Assembly: GCA_019787685.1 (NCBI GenBank) | Contig: JAHNUO010000005.1 | Coordinates: forward strand, 1,178,001 to 1,242,000 | Source of the DNA: Chiua virens | Lineage: Eukaryota > Basidiomycota > Agaricomycetes > Boletales > Boletaceae | Reading direction: 5' to 3' | Length of the DNA: 64,000 nt | Part shown: one piece after another, positions 36,239-47,974 of the stretch | How positions within the stretch are numbered: the first letter of the stretch is position 1 | Layout: every line of letters starts with the position of its first letter | Made by a program: the position numbers and the translations under genes | Notes under the pieces: generated by a model | What the model was told of the DNA's origin: nothing | Databases searched by the model: none | What the model saw: only the letters and a program-made list of their open reading frames with translations

Positions 36239-37086
36239 AGGGCATTTCCATCTCTCACAAAGGAGCTAGATGACCATTATGGCATGCACATGCTGTGGCA
36301 ACATACAGGCCATAGACAAGCAAAGAGGTACATGAATTAATGCATGCTTATCTTCACTAGACAGCTTAGAGCAGAATATACCCAGGATGTGGAGGTGACC
36401 ATGTTTGCTGCTCCTAATTGAGCATCAGCTGTTGAAACATTTTATCCCATGCTGATTGAATTTAATAACAATCCCATCAACCCTACAGTAATCTAGGCAG
36501 CCATTCAAGATGTATGTATTAGCTGATGAAACAGTGGTATTTGTCAGGGGTTGGAGACCTGAACATGTAGCAGAGTTTAGCACATCCAGAATACATGTGT
36601 ATATATAGGCCACCATTGAGTCAGCACATTTTCTGGAAAGGTAAGGCACTTATTGTATTGCATATGGGATCTCACTATTTGCAAATACAAAGAAAGGGGC
36701 AGAGGCAGCAGGAATCCCAGATCTATCTTTCCATATTCATTGATCCTGCCTGAGACCAAGATTTGTGCTACAATTGTGTTGCATTACCAGTATTTACCCC
36801 AGAAATTCTAGGCTTTCTAAGGTACTTTGAGTATTCCCATGATAACTCACCCAGTGCTGAAGGCAACATTAGAGAACATCTGCATGATAGCATGGCCATG
36901 GCAAACACTGTGTTGGACTCATATGTCAGGAATGCAGGATTATCATCAACCAGCTATTCATCAGTGCCACTGGGACCACAACTTCTACATTTCAACACTT
37001 GGTAATGGGTGTCCTGGGAGGTTTTTACACATGCTGGCTTTCTTAGATATTCCCACCATAATCACTATGGGTTCTTGACATATTTA
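36239..37086. other. Decayed coding-like DNA, unassigned
   Basis: Plus-strand readings in shifting frames include ETFYPMLIEFNNNPINPTVI, and PVFTPEILGFLRYFEYSHD at 36763-37005. They look protein-like but I cannot place them. Several stops interrupt every frame. Confidence 0.35.
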
Positions 37087-37088
37087 TA

Positions 37089-37950
37089 TAGTGGGCAACA
37101 GAACCATTCCAATAACTAACCCTGACACAGTGTGCGAAGTGCACTGCAAACACCTGTGGGAACTTTGCTCAGTAGTAGTGGAACCAAATGATACACAAAC
37201 CATTGGCTACAAATTGGTCCCTGGGTCATGTGATGTGGCCCAGGGATGGCGGAGATATGACCATTTTAAATCACTCATATCATTGGAACAGTTTTGTTGC
37301 TGATATTAGGGGTATTGCAAATTAGTATGAAGTGTATTCTCCTTTGGCCTTGATGACCTCCTGAACCCTTCCAGGCATGCTCTCAATCAATCTCTGACAC
37401 TCTCCAACCTCAATCTTGTACCACTCTTCCTGAATCCTCTTCTAAAATTCCAATACCCACTTGGCTGGCTCAGGATATTCTGCAAGCCTTCTTTTGAGGA
37501 GAAACCATAGATGTTCTATGGGGTTAAGGTCTGGAGACTGAGCAGGCCATACCATGCCCTCATATCCATGCTCTTTCAACCACTCCTTGGCCCTTCTACT
37601 GGTATGTTTGGGGTCATTATCCTGCTGCAAAATAATGTTATCTGGAGTAAATTCATAATCCACAAGGGTTTTTTGGAGTTCATCCTCCAAAATCTGCACA
37701 TACATAAAGGTTAGTATCCATCTTACCATCAATCCTACAAGCCATCCCAACACCTGCCCAGGTCATACAATCCCATAACATGACTGATCCTCCTTCAAAC
37801 TTGACTGTACTCTCCACAAGTCTATCACTGAGGCCCTCTTCTGGCTTTCTCCATGCCCATTTCCTACCATCTGACCCAATGTGATTAATCTTGGTCTCAT
37901 CTGACCATATAACTTGCTTCCAATCATCCACAGTCCAGTCTGATGGCTCA
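37089..37950 (-). mobile_element. Truncated Tc1 element: left inverted repeat and 3' half of transposase
   Basis: Bases 37089-37310 match the inverted repeat of the 56.4 kb element (CCATTCCAATAACTAACCC, TGGCTACAAATTGGTCCCT, CATTGGAACAGTTT), with CpG sites changed. Beyond it, minus-strand frames carry the transposase C-terminal two thirds. The right repeat and the N-terminal HTH part are missing; homology ends near 37950. Confidence 0.85.
37318..37950 (-). pseudogene. Tc1 transposase, C-terminal part
   Basis: 37680-37973 gives DWTVDDWKQVIWSDETKINH (first catalytic Asp), GSDGRKWAWRKPEEGLSDRL and [15 protein letters not shown]. After a shift 37442-37753 gives [27 protein letters not shown] (second Asp) and [15 protein letters not shown] (Glu), which is DD34E spacing. 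The first third of the protein is gone. Confidence 0.85.
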
Positions 37951-38542
37951 AGATGGTATTGGATTTTGATCATGTACTACATGGTTCACATTCTCTGCAC
38001 ATGGATGGTTCTAGCATTATACATCCTGGGATGCTCTGCAAGGCAATTTGTATGGCAATTGCATTGCCCCAGTTGGTTAATCTCACAATGGTCATGAGAT
38101 TAATACAAAGATGTGCTAACATATGTGAATAGCAAGATTCCATTGCTGATCTATGATTGCCATGGCAGTCATTTTTTCTCTGGAGCTGAAGTCAGTGATT
38201 GGCAACGAGGGAGCTCTGCTAGCAGATAATCATTAGTAATGCAAGAACTTGTTGGAGAGCAAGAGAGCAGATTCTGTTTTGCATGTCATGATGGCATGAT
38301 GGAATATGATGAATCCTTGACAGGAGATATGCCAGGGATTGTGGAGGGATCCTGGTCCATAGGTTGATCTTTCTTTTCTGACAGATGTTGTATGGTAATC
38401 TTTCCAGGTTCTTTGGAGATAATTCATTTTGTTAGCTGTGACTTGCAAATACTTTCAAGTTACTAGTAGTGAGTCCCATGGAGGTCATCAATGTGATGAA
38501 ATGAATGCAATCAACACTCCTATCTAGTAATATTACAACATG
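37951..38542. other. No recognisable gene
   Basis: About 590 bp between the truncated Tc1 and the solo LTR. Only short frames, none with a motif. Confidence 0.4.
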
Positions 38543-38547
38543 TGACA

Positions 38548-39188
38548 TGTAACAACCTAGAACAAACGTAGACTATGAGTTACTTGCGAGTGGTTGTAGT
38601 GGTCAGTGTAAGGTAGAATGCAAGTGAGTCTGACGAGTGAGGCGAGAACTACAGAGGTAATCCGTCTATGAGGAGAATGGGGGAAAACCAGAGGTGAACT
38701 TTGTTAGAGTTCCCTGGTGCTGTATTCAAGTCTTTATATACTAAAAGTACAATCGGAGTTACAATTGGAGTATGAATATATAGATAAGTATGAGTGTTCT
38801 GATTGGTAGATAAGATGAGATAACATGAGGTGTTAGCATGTATGTGAGTCATAGATAAAGACATGAGGAAACAATGCTGTAACAATGCGGTATAAGCATG
38901 TTATAAGATAAGCACTGCTTTATTAATAGATATGAGTCATAGGGAATCATAGATAAGAGATAACGTGTGAATACACGTGTGTTGTGCATGGGTTATGACA
39001 TCGTGTGATAACACGTGTCTATTAATGAATCATAGTGAGTCATAAGGAGTTGGCCAATAGGATATGATCCTGAGTATAGCCTTGGCATGAGGCAATATAT
39101 GCCGTAATAGATATTGTGTATCTTGTATAGTGGATTGAGAGCGTTGAGTAGGAAGGCAAAAGAATGAAGTGAAATCGTGATTGTAACA
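38548..39188 (-). repeat. Solo LTR with perfect TGACA target duplication
   Basis: 641 bp with ends TGTAACAACC and GATTGTAACA, so TGTTACA../..TGTTACA in minus reading. TGACA flanks both sides (38543-38547 and 39189-39193). On the minus strand a TATATAAAG box lies in the body (about 38735), which is why I orient it so. It shares no sequence with the other LTR families here. It keeps CpG sites and is thus relatively young. No internal region of this element is in the window. Confidence 0.88.
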
Positions 39189-39193
39189 TGACA

Positions 39194-39671
39194 TGCCCAA
39201 TCATTGCTGAGCATCATTCAAAGACTATATGATCTATCATATATACAACCATTCCCACTCTCATAGCTGACTCAGATAAACAATAGAATTGCACAGTGTA
39301 GTGAACATGTGAGTAGGAATATATTGAGTGGAAATGCTTCATCAATAACACATAACAATCTTGTACAACCTCCACCCACTTGTCTCATCTACCTGCCATT
39401 CCATACAAACAAATTCATTTATGTGTAGCTCATTGACCAGATGATAATTCAACACATCTATCAGTATGGCTTCAAAGTGTGCCCACACACATGTGAGCAA
39501 AGTGAGTGTATCAGTAGTATCACCTGGTCAGTACTTTGGTGATGAGAGGGCCACAGATACTGACAATATACCCAGACATTTACATAGCACCAAGACTGTA
39601 CCCCAGCTTGCCTAGCCCACTCACTACTAATATTCCAGCTTCCTGACCTTGACCAAAAATGTTCATTCACC
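39194..39671. other. No recognisable gene
   Basis: Short spacer without motif between the solo LTR and a hAT MITE. Confidence 0.4.
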
Positions 39672-39679
39672 CTGACAAA

Positions 39680-40255
39680 TAGTGTTTCAAAGTCCAGTCT
39701 AGGACTGCTCAAAAGACTGGCAACTGGACCAGACTGGACTGGTAGGCAACTGGACTGCAGTTGCAGTTGCATCCAGTTGCCAACCAGTCTAGTTGCCAGT
39801 TGCCTTGATTTGAAAAAATAAAAGACTGGTCCTTTAGTGGACTGGTCTTTAACCCCTATATACAGGTACTTCCCACAATATCTTCAGAATTGTAGCTATT
39901 TTATTTGAATTTCTACATCAAAAGCCAAGTTGGGACCCCCTTTGACTGACATTCCTCCTGGAAATGGCCATATCTTTTGATCCTATGGTCCAAACAATGG
40001 TCAAAGGGTCAGTAGATAGCCAGGAGTCCATAGTATATTTTATTTCACCATGGCTAATCTTGGGTCCCATGGAAAAGAGGTCAAAGGACTGGTTTCGCAC
40101 AAAACTGGTTGCAACTGATCAAAAGACTGTTTTGGACCAGTTCTTTTTGGACTAGTTGCAGTTGCAAGGGTCCAGGACCTTTTTAGGACTGGTCTTGGTC
40201 TGGTTGCCTTATTTTGATTGTGGAAAACTGGACTGGACCGGACTTTTAAATACTA
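39680..40255. mobile_element. Non-autonomous hAT MITE, variant form, perfect CTGACAAA duplication
   Basis: 576 bp, starting TAGTGTTTCAAAGTCCAGTC and ending GGACTTTTAAATACTA. CTGACAAA stands directly on each side (39672-39679 and 40256-40263). The subterminal parts are dense in CCAGTTGCA/TGCAACTGG and GACTGG repeats. The core differs from the 42.2 kb type apart from a short stretch with CCTGGAAATGGCCATAT. No coding capacity. Confidence 0.9.
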
Positions 40256-40263
40256 CTGACAAA

Positions 40264-42174
40264 CACCCAACTAATCCAAGTAATTTCCATGATTCATGAA
40301 TTGATCCCAAAAGCCATGTCTGATCAAGAGTTTGCACTGGAGTTGGGCATAAGGGTTAGGGCATTGGATATGATTGAATGGACTGGTGAAATGTTGAATG
40401 TCATGGATGTAAATGATGGACAGGTCTCCCACAATGAACAATCTGCCCAATGGTAACACACACACTGGCACATTAGGAGGAGCTCATTCATCCAGGGCTG
40501 GCAGTATATTCTCTACTTTATCCAGATCATTGCAGTCTCCCAGCCACACAAAGTTCAGGTTGTCATACATCCCAGATCCTACTTATCAATGCAATACTCT
40601 CATTGAAACAAAGAATGATTTAGGTTTCAGCTTGTGGTCTATACCTATGGGGCTCTCAGACCAACTCATTGTGCTTTTCCAAATCATATGTTGATAGATA
40701 GGTGTGTAATGCAATGGAAGAATGGCTGGACATTAACATATGTGACTGAATGGGTGGGTACATTATTATATATATTTTAAGTAACTGATGTGTAGTTATG
40801 ATTGATGACATGTGTCAGCAGATTTGACAAGGGCAACAGCTTTGAAGTTAGCTATATGACATGGAAACATTTCAAAACCAGCATCATTGACTTCAATGCC
40901 AATGTTGTAAATACCCTTCTTTCCCATGATTGTGTTATTGGTGGCATAGACTATACAATCAATTACAGGTAGGTACTTGTACATATATGGTTTATGTGAT
41001 GTTCTGATTACCCCCACAAGAATTCCCTCTACAAATGGCCAAATCCATCAGAAATCATCCTGTTCTCCACAAATCTTCAAAGTATTTATTGGCTTGTAAT
41101 GTGGCCCCCAACAAAACACATGGGATTCAAATTACATTTGTTGGTTGACTTGCCACTGATTCATGATCGCCACTGAGGAATATAACCTGCAACATATTTG
41201 CTCCTACCTGAAACCCCAATCCCAGATAATACAGTGTTGAAGCAATCACACAGTAACTGCAGAGCACATGTAATCATGGTGATACAAAACAACGAACCTG
41301 AAGTCATCTGTGGTCACAGACCCCTAGAAATGAGCTCTGGCTGTCACAGGAATATGTTGATACACTGAGCAGACTAGGTGAGTGGTGGGCCTTTCTTCTA
41401 GGTGGTAAAATCATACATGTCGTCCACAGCTATCATAACTGCTTCAAAGGACAATGGCATGGTCAGGAGGGAACTTCTATTGTATTGGTCATTGGAAGAA
41501 CTCAAGTAAGTATTGATCAGCATTCCTCCATGCATGAGTCAAACATCTGTACAGAGAGCTAGCACAAGACCCCCCATATTCACCTCTGATCATCAGTACA
41601 AAGCAGATGAGGGATTGTTGTCCAATAGGAATCAGGCCATGCAGGGCTTTTACACCTTTGTCAAGGACACATGGTCTGACATGGTCTTCATGGAGAAGGT
41701 GGAAGGCACACTTTTGTCCCTCTCAGTGTTCTGCAGATTCAATGTAGGGTTCATCATATAAAACAATCAACTCTCCTATTTTGTCAGTGAGGTAGAGCAC
41801 TCACTGATGACAAGCCTATGGATACAGGCCATCCTAGTTGTCATCCACTTTATCACATGAGACTACAAGATTGTTCATAGAAACCTGAATGTCAGAACCT
41901 GGAATGGTGCTTTACAATGAAACCAACAGTTTGGCAAACCACTCTCACAACCTTGCACTACAGAAAAGTGGAGCTTGTCCAGCGGATTCTGGTGTAGAAA
42001 AGGTAGGTGATTTGTACATGTGTCTTGTAGTTTCAATGATTATATTAGACAAGCTCATAAGATAGTCACAAACACAATTTACCATTGTTGTTTTCCCCTG
42101 TTGGGCTGCTCAAGTTTGTTCTTTCCCTTATTCTTGAGAGTGAAGACTGGTGCTGATGGTGAGGGAACTATGTT
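40264..42174. other. No recognisable gene
   Basis: Frames at 40413-40694 (plus), 40796-41017 (minus) and 41513-41761 (plus) carry no convincing motif. The DNA is CpG-poor and lies between two hAT MITEs. Confidence 0.4.
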
Positions 42175-42182
42175 GACACAAG

Positions 42183-42920
42183 TAGTGTTTTAAGGTCCAG
42201 TTGCAGGACTGGTCAACAACCACAACCAGACGAAACTGGACTGCTTAGGACTGGTCCAGGGTGGTCCTGGTCTTGGTACTTTAGAAAAAGAAGTGGTTGT
42301 GGTCTTTCAAAAATTGAGAAAAATGAAAAGACTGGTCCTGGACCAGTTGCAACCAGTCCTTTTGAAAAACTGGTACTGGCCCTGAATCCTCCCATTTGGG
42401 TCTACTTTCCATAAGTTTCGCAGTATTTTAGGTAATTATTTGGAATTTCTATGACCAAAATCAAGTTTGTACCCCTCAAATATGACATCCAACCTGGAAA
42501 TGGCTACGGTATAGCCATTTATGGACCGATTCTTACTAGTATTAGACCCACAGCATGACAGGGGTCTACTCTACATTTCATACACTGATGACAAAGCATG
42601 AATTGTGCAAATTTACCTATCTCAATTGTGATCTCTATTGCAGATGAGTAGATAACCCCTGTAGATAACATGTGATGTGAAAATGATTATATCCTGGTCA
42701 TTTCTGGACCAATTCCCACAAACATGAAATGCCCCGAAAGGCAAGAATTTAATCTAAATTAGGTACACTGATGACTAAGCTGGTTATTGTGAAAAACCTG
42801 TCTGAACCAGTCCCACAAAGTTATTAAAGTTATTAGGACCAGTTTTTTGCGATTTTGGTCTGGTCATACCACTTTTGGAAGCTTACTGACAACCAGACCA
42901 GACTGGACTTTAAAACACTA
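42183..42920. mobile_element. Non-autonomous hAT MITE, perfect GACACAAG duplication
   Basis: 738 bp with ends TAGTGTTTTAAGGTCCAGTT and CTGGACTTTAAAACACTA. The 8-bp duplication GACACAAG lies at 42175-42182 and 42921-42928. It is the same family as 14808-15538 and 58385-58757, with conserved core phrases GATGAGTAGATAACCCCTG and TCAAGTTTGTACCCC. It lies at the edge of a kinase fragment. Confidence 0.92.
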
Positions 42921-43217
42921 GACACAAGGAATTAGGATGGGTGCATGGGAATCAGGAAAACATTGCAATGATGGCAATTTGGTAGCTTTGATTGAATTCC
43001 ACAAGATAGAGTGAAGATCATCATAATCTGGTCTGTCAGTAAGGGCAAGCCCACATGCATGATGAAGGATGTTAAAAAAGACAGCTGGGATTTGGTGAGG
43101 TTGAGCACCCATTAGAAGGGCTTGCTTGTGGCTAAGCATTGCCAAAATGGAATGGCCTTTCCCACCTTGAGAATGCCATGGTAATGAATGTTGATAGAGA
43201 AAGATAAGAGAATACAC
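42918..43217 (-). pseudogene. CK1-like protein kinase C-lobe fragment
   Basis: A 99-codon minus-strand frame reads YSLIFLYQHSLPWHSQGG, then LSHKQALL, PAVFFNILHHACGLALTD and RPDYDDLHSIL. This is the order of casein kinase 1 C-lobes (Y.L.....G.LPWQG, ..P..F..Y...R.L.F...PDY.YL). The N-lobe and catalytic loop are not adjacent: the upstream side runs into the gypsy LTR at 43318. The 42.2 kb MITE abuts its end. Confidence 0.65.
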
Positions 43218-43317
43218 CAGAGATTCAATGTCATCTCAACTTTGGGCAAGAATGTGAAAATTTCAAGCAATTTCAGAGATGGCTGAATCAGTGAGTCTGA
43301 GTTAGTGACAATGCTAA

Positions 43318-43903
43318 TGTTAAGACTGGGTCTACTCAGGGTGTGAACTCCAGAACTCTGGAGTTATTCTTGCAGAGGGACTGGGCTTCACCATGCGTGG
43401 TGCACCCTTGTCACAAGTTTGTCCTTTATTTTGGAGAACAGAGAACAGAGGTCAGAGGTGGGACTTGACACCAAAGTAAAGTTGAGCAGAGGTAAGACCA
43501 TCAAGGTCTTTATGGAGTTCAGAGGGAATAGAAGGTAAAACTAATATTCAGACTAAGGGTACAAAGTTGGGGTACTACAGTTTATATACTTGGAATAGAA
43601 TAGAGATTAGTAACGGAGCTGGTAAGAAACTGAGTAAGACGGTAATTGGGAAAGTATGTAACTGGAGTGGAGTCAGGTATGTGCAGAGGCTGGAGCTATG
43701 CTGTTAAGCAAGACACAGTTATTACTAATGTAACACCAGTACAAAAAGAGACAAGAGAAATTGAGAAGGTTCTAAGTGAGAAGTCTGGAGATCAGGAGTT
43801 GTGTCTGGAGAGAGATCATACTGGAGTTATGAAGGAGTAAACCCAGAGATCTCAGAGTTGGACCAATGAGATATATGGGATATGACAGTATCCCTCCTTT
43901 AGG
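43318..43903 (-). repeat. 3' LTR (family A) with polypurine tract of the gypsy element
   Basis: The LTR reads on the minus strand TGTCATATCCC...to TTAACA at 43318. It is preceded at 43888-43903 by the tract AAAGGAGGGATAC, the usual position of the plus-strand primer. The flanks GCTAA and GTATC do not match, so unlike the 5.8 and 52.0 kb copies this is not a solo LTR. Only a few CpG sites remain. Confidence 0.8.
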
Positions 43904-44049
43904 CCTGAACCCCTGAAGGCTATAAGGGAGAAACAATAGTTGTCAAAGCAAAGCAAGGTCAAAGTGGATTTGTGGACTTCAAATTTGGACTCAGATATGG
44001 AGTTCCTCATATAAATTCAGGGTGTGCTTTTGCTCCTTAACTTCCAACT

Positions 44050-44889
44050 TCTACCATGTGAGATATTGACAATGTCAAGCAATACAGCGGCAAGCATCTC
44101 AAGGAGACCAATGACAACAGCAACAAGCTGTTTGAGGCAAAGGTATCAGAGCAGCATTGATGTGCAAAAGTGTGGAAGGAGAAGGAGCAGAGGAAAGCAG
44201 AGGAGGCAAGATGGAAAGTGGAGGAGGCGAGGTGGAAGGCAGGGAAGGCACAGAAGGTTGCAGAGAAGAAGTGACTCAAGGAGGCTAAGGAGGTAGCCAA
44301 GAGGAGGGTGAGTTAATGTTAAGTCTAAGTAGCATGGAGCTGACAGGTTGGCAAGCTGAGGAGATCCAAGTGGAGCAAAGCGCTCTGAAGGACAAGGGCA
44401 AGGGGAAGGAGAAAGAGAGGGAGCCGTGTGCAAGATGCATAACAGCAGGGATTGAGTGCGTTCCTGGAGAAGGGAAGAAGGGTCAGTCCTGCAAGGCTTG
44501 CCAGGAGGACAAGCTAAAGTGCAAGCTCCCAGGAGAGAAGTGACCAGAGAAGAGACAGAGGAGACACACAGACGATGAGAAGGGGCTGAGGAAGAAGAAG
44601 ACGAGGTCAGTGTCTGTGGAGGTAGTGGAGCTGTGGAGAGTGTGCTGGGAACTCAGAGATGGTGGCAGTCTAGAAGGAGATCACTACTGCCTTCAAGTTG
44701 CACATCAAGTGGCTGGACTGTTTAATAGCACAGGTGGAAAGGATGACGGACTGGACAGAGGAGCTGCATGGGGAGTCAGAGCTGGAGCTGGAGTCGGAGG
44801 TAGTGGAGTTGGGGCAAGAGCAGCAAGAGCTACATGACGAAGAGAATGTAGATAGACTGAGGGAGGATCTGGCTAAGGGCAAGGAGTAG
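44050..44889 (+). pseudogene. Lys/Glu-rich coiled-coil protein with CxxC...CxxC cluster
   Basis: On the plus strand: an N-terminal charged helix (KETNDNSNKLFEAKVSEQH, KEKEQRKAEEARWKVEEARW), then 44316-44543 with EREPCARCITAGIECVPGEG and SCKACQEDKLKCKLPG (C-x2-C-x6-C and C-x2-C-x6-C, like half a Zn2Cys6 cluster twice), then LHIKWLDCLIAQVERMTDW and an acidic tail ELELESEVVELGQEQQELHD. Families of this build are numerous in Boletales-type genomes with no assigned role. At least three frame changes break it. It lies opposite in direction to the gypsy element, between its chromodomain and its 3' LTR. Confidence 0.6.
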
Positions 44890-44922
44890 ATAGAAAATGT
44901 TGTTAATAATAATCATTCATCA

Positions 44923-46149
44923 TTATGTGGAGTGAGGTCTGGGTTTGTCTGGGTACTGGAGATGAAACTCCATAACAATTTCAGAGGCATGCCCAAGTTT
45001 GGTAGCCAACAACCAAGAGGTTTCTTCATCAGTGCCTTCATAACCAGCCCATTGTACCAAGTACAATAGTTTGCAATTCTTCCTTTGTTGATCTATTTCG
45101 GAATCAAGGATTTTGGAGATCTTATACTCCGGTTCGCCGTCTACTTCAATTGGAGGTGGTGGGGGTTGAACACAGTTCGGTATGGTGTTTGGAACACAAG
45201 GTTCTAATTGAGAGACATGGAACACCAGTTGTATGGACTTCATGGAGTCAGGGAGACAATGTGTGAGGGAGTGGGTCCTAGCTTGAGCGATGATGTTGTA
45301 TGGCCCTAAATTCTTGTTGGAGAGTTTCTTAGAGGGTTAGATAGTTCTGAAGTACTTAGGCTTGATGAATACTTGGTCTCTGATATTGAAGTCTGGAGCC
45401 AGAGTTCGCCTGGTGTTAGCAGGTCCTTGGTATTGTTCTTGAGCATGGGCCATTTCTTCTTGGAGGAATTGGTGAAGTGAGTGGAGATCGACAGAGTATT
45501 CATGTGCACGTGCTGAGGTCATGTCCTGTTCGGGGTACACAGAGATGTTTGGGTGATAGCCCTTGTTAGTAAAGAATGGAGAGACACCAGTGGTGGCATT
45601 CAGAGCATTGTTGTATGAGAGCTCTGTGAGAGGCAGGAGTTCGGACCAGCCGTCCTGTTGGTAGTTACAGCAGACTTGGAGACATTGTTCTAGGGTCTGG
45701 TTCATACGCTCTGTCTGGCCATCTCCTTCAGTGTCATCACCAGAGGTGAAATGGAGCAACACATAGAGAAGGAACCACTTAGCCAAGTCTGGGGATGTTA
45801 TCATGTTGTAGGTGGGGATAAAGATGCACTGTTTTGACAAGTGGTCTACTATGACTAGGATGGCAGTGTAACCAGAGGATGGAGGAAGCTGTTTGATGAA
45901 GTCCATTGATATGGAGTTCCAGGGATGTTCGTGGATAGGGAGTTGTTTTAGTAATTCATAAGGCTTATGTCTTGGAACCTTTGTGTGAGCACAGGAGGTA
46001 CAGGATGAGATATACACTTTGACAAATGTCCTGATTCTGGCCAGGCCAAGTGTATTCATGGCGAATAAGTTCCAAAGTGCAGTTTTGTCCAAAGTGTCTG
46101 GAGAGTGAATGATCATGTTTGTAACAGAGGACTTGGAGTTGGAGATCAT
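44923..46149 (-). pseudogene. pol: Gypsy integrase and chromodomain
   Basis: 45337-46149: zinc-domain end SSCTSCAHTKVPRHKPY, then MDFIKQLPPSSGYTAILVIV.DHLSKQ with the first catalytic Asp (MDF). A deletion joins FLLYVL to LHFTSG and removes the second Asp. EGDGQTERMNQTLEQ (the Glu region) and LPLTELSYNNALNATTG follow. 44923-45243: VFHVSQLEP, then the chromodomain YKISKILDSEI...LYLVQWAGYEG..ETSWLLATKL. The chromodomain in such elements binds methylated histone and steers integration to heterochromatin. Confidence 0.85.
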
Positions 46150-46519
46150 TGGAGTCGGGAGTGTAGATGTGATTGTCTAGTCATAAGAAACCATCTGAAT
46201 CGACATTCCAACATGACTCCAAGGGTTTGGATTCAGACATGTGTACTGTGGCCAGAAGATCAGAGGAAAGAGCGGAGAGGATATTATTATGAAGGGTTTC
46301 AAGGTTGAAGAGGGTGCTTGGTCGGAGTACCAGAGCAGTGAGGCATGTTGCTCTAAGGGAAGATGTGAGCTGTTCTTGGGTAGAGACAGGTCTGAAGTTA
46401 TGAGGATTGATGTGAGTGTAGTCCCTATCCCCCTCTTTGAGATAGACATCCCATCATCAAGTGAGGGCATCAGGTTTAGCTCCAATGCATCCGGGTTGGA
46501 AATGGTTGATCATATTGGA

Positions 46520-47932
46520 TTAACTAAGGAACTCTAACCAGTGAGCTTGTCGCTGAGTCAAGAGTTTTGTAGTAGAGAAATATTTGAGGTTTTTGTGGTT
46601 AGTAACAATGTCAACCAGAGTGCCAGAGCCTTTAAGGTAATGTCTCCAGGTTCGGAATGCTTCATGTATAGCAAGGAGTTCTTTGTCATGGGTGTCGTAG
46701 TTGAGCTCTGGAGGAGACAACATCTGAGAATAATATGCAATAGGCTGGACTTCATCATCCAAGCACCAGATGAAGAGAATACTGGTGATAGTGTAGTTGG
46801 AGGCATCTGTTTCCATAATGAGGGGAGTGTCAGGGACCCAATGCATCAGAACAGGTGCAGAGGTGAAAGCATCCTTAAGCTTCAGGAAGGCGGAGTGGCA
46901 GTCATCACCAAAGTTCCATGGAGTGCGTTTGCAAGTCAGGTGAGTTAAAGGAACAATGATATCAGAGTAATTGGAGATGAAATGTTGGTAGAAATTTGTG
47001 AAACTAAGGAAGGACTGAATGTCCTTCACCTTGCAGGGTTCAGGCCAGTCTTAAATAGATTTGACTTTCTCTGGGGACATGGAGAGACTGGAGGGAGAGA
47101 GCTGGTACCTGAGATACTCGGTAGAGTCCATAGACCATTCGCATTTTTCAGGTTTGGTATAAAGATTGTTTTTGCAGAGTCTGCAGAGAACCTCTCAGAC
47201 ATGCTCCTGGTGGGAAGCTTTATCTGTCAAGTAGATTCAAATGTTGTCCAAGTAGACTATCATGCAAACATCTAATATATCAGCAAAGATGGTATTGACA
47301 AACTGCTAGAAAGCTGCAGGGGTGTTGGTTAAGCTGAAAGGCATGACAAGCCATTTGTAAGATCTGTAGTGTGTGCAGAATGAAGTCTTCTATTCATCTC
47401 CCTTGGCAATGTGGACTAAGTGGTAAGTGTGCTGGAGGTTGATTTTGGTGTAGATCTTCACGTTGCTTGGAGCATCGAGGAGGTCCAAGATGCAGGGAAG
47501 TGGGTAGTGGTCTTTCTTCATGATCTTATTGAGTCCTTGGAAGTCAATGCAAAGGCAGAGTGAATCGTCCTTCTTATGGACAAAGAGAACTGGAGTGGCA
47601 TGAGCAGAGGAGGAAAGGCAGATGAAGCCCATAGCGAGATGCTCATTGAGGAATGTACAGAGGGACCCAAGTTCAGAGGGAGAAAGGGAATAGGTGGTTC
47701 CTACTGGAGGAAAAGCACCTTCTTCTAAATCGATCTTGAGGTTGTGCTCGCGATGTGAAGCAAGCATGGATGCTTTGCTCTTACTGAACACATCAGTGAA
47801 GTTGTGGTATTCCAGAGGAATGGAGGAGAGATCAACAGGGGTTTCGGGGGAGGTGAAGACTAAGCAGAGCTCAGTTTCCTGGGGACAGAGTTGCAAGCTA
47901 AATTGTATGGAACCTTCAAGGTGGCAGGCCAA
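46520..47932 (-). pseudogene. pol: Gypsy reverse transcriptase and RNase H
   Basis: 47390-47932: LPLEYHNF-like LSSIPLEYHNFTDVFSKSKA, HREHNLKIDLEEGAFPP, SLSPSELGSL, FIC.SSSAHATPVLFVHKKD and DFQGLNKIMKKDHYPLP. Beyond a stop: PFSLTNTPAAF and VYLDNI, where the catalytic YLDD has become YLDN. 46520-47029: FLSFTNFYQHFISNYS, APVLMHWVPDTPLIMETDAS (RNase H Asp), ELNYDTHDKELLAI and RTWRHYLKGSG. The changes are mostly C/T and G/A. Confidence 0.85.
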
Positions 47933-47974
47933 TGCAAAAGCAGCTATGTTGATAAGCGCAATGGGAGGAACCTT

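Noticed and set aside
44670..44882. Ser-rich minus-strand frame in the CxxC-protein region
   Set aside because: It is the opposite strand of the Glu/Leu-rich plus-strand tail and is explained by it.
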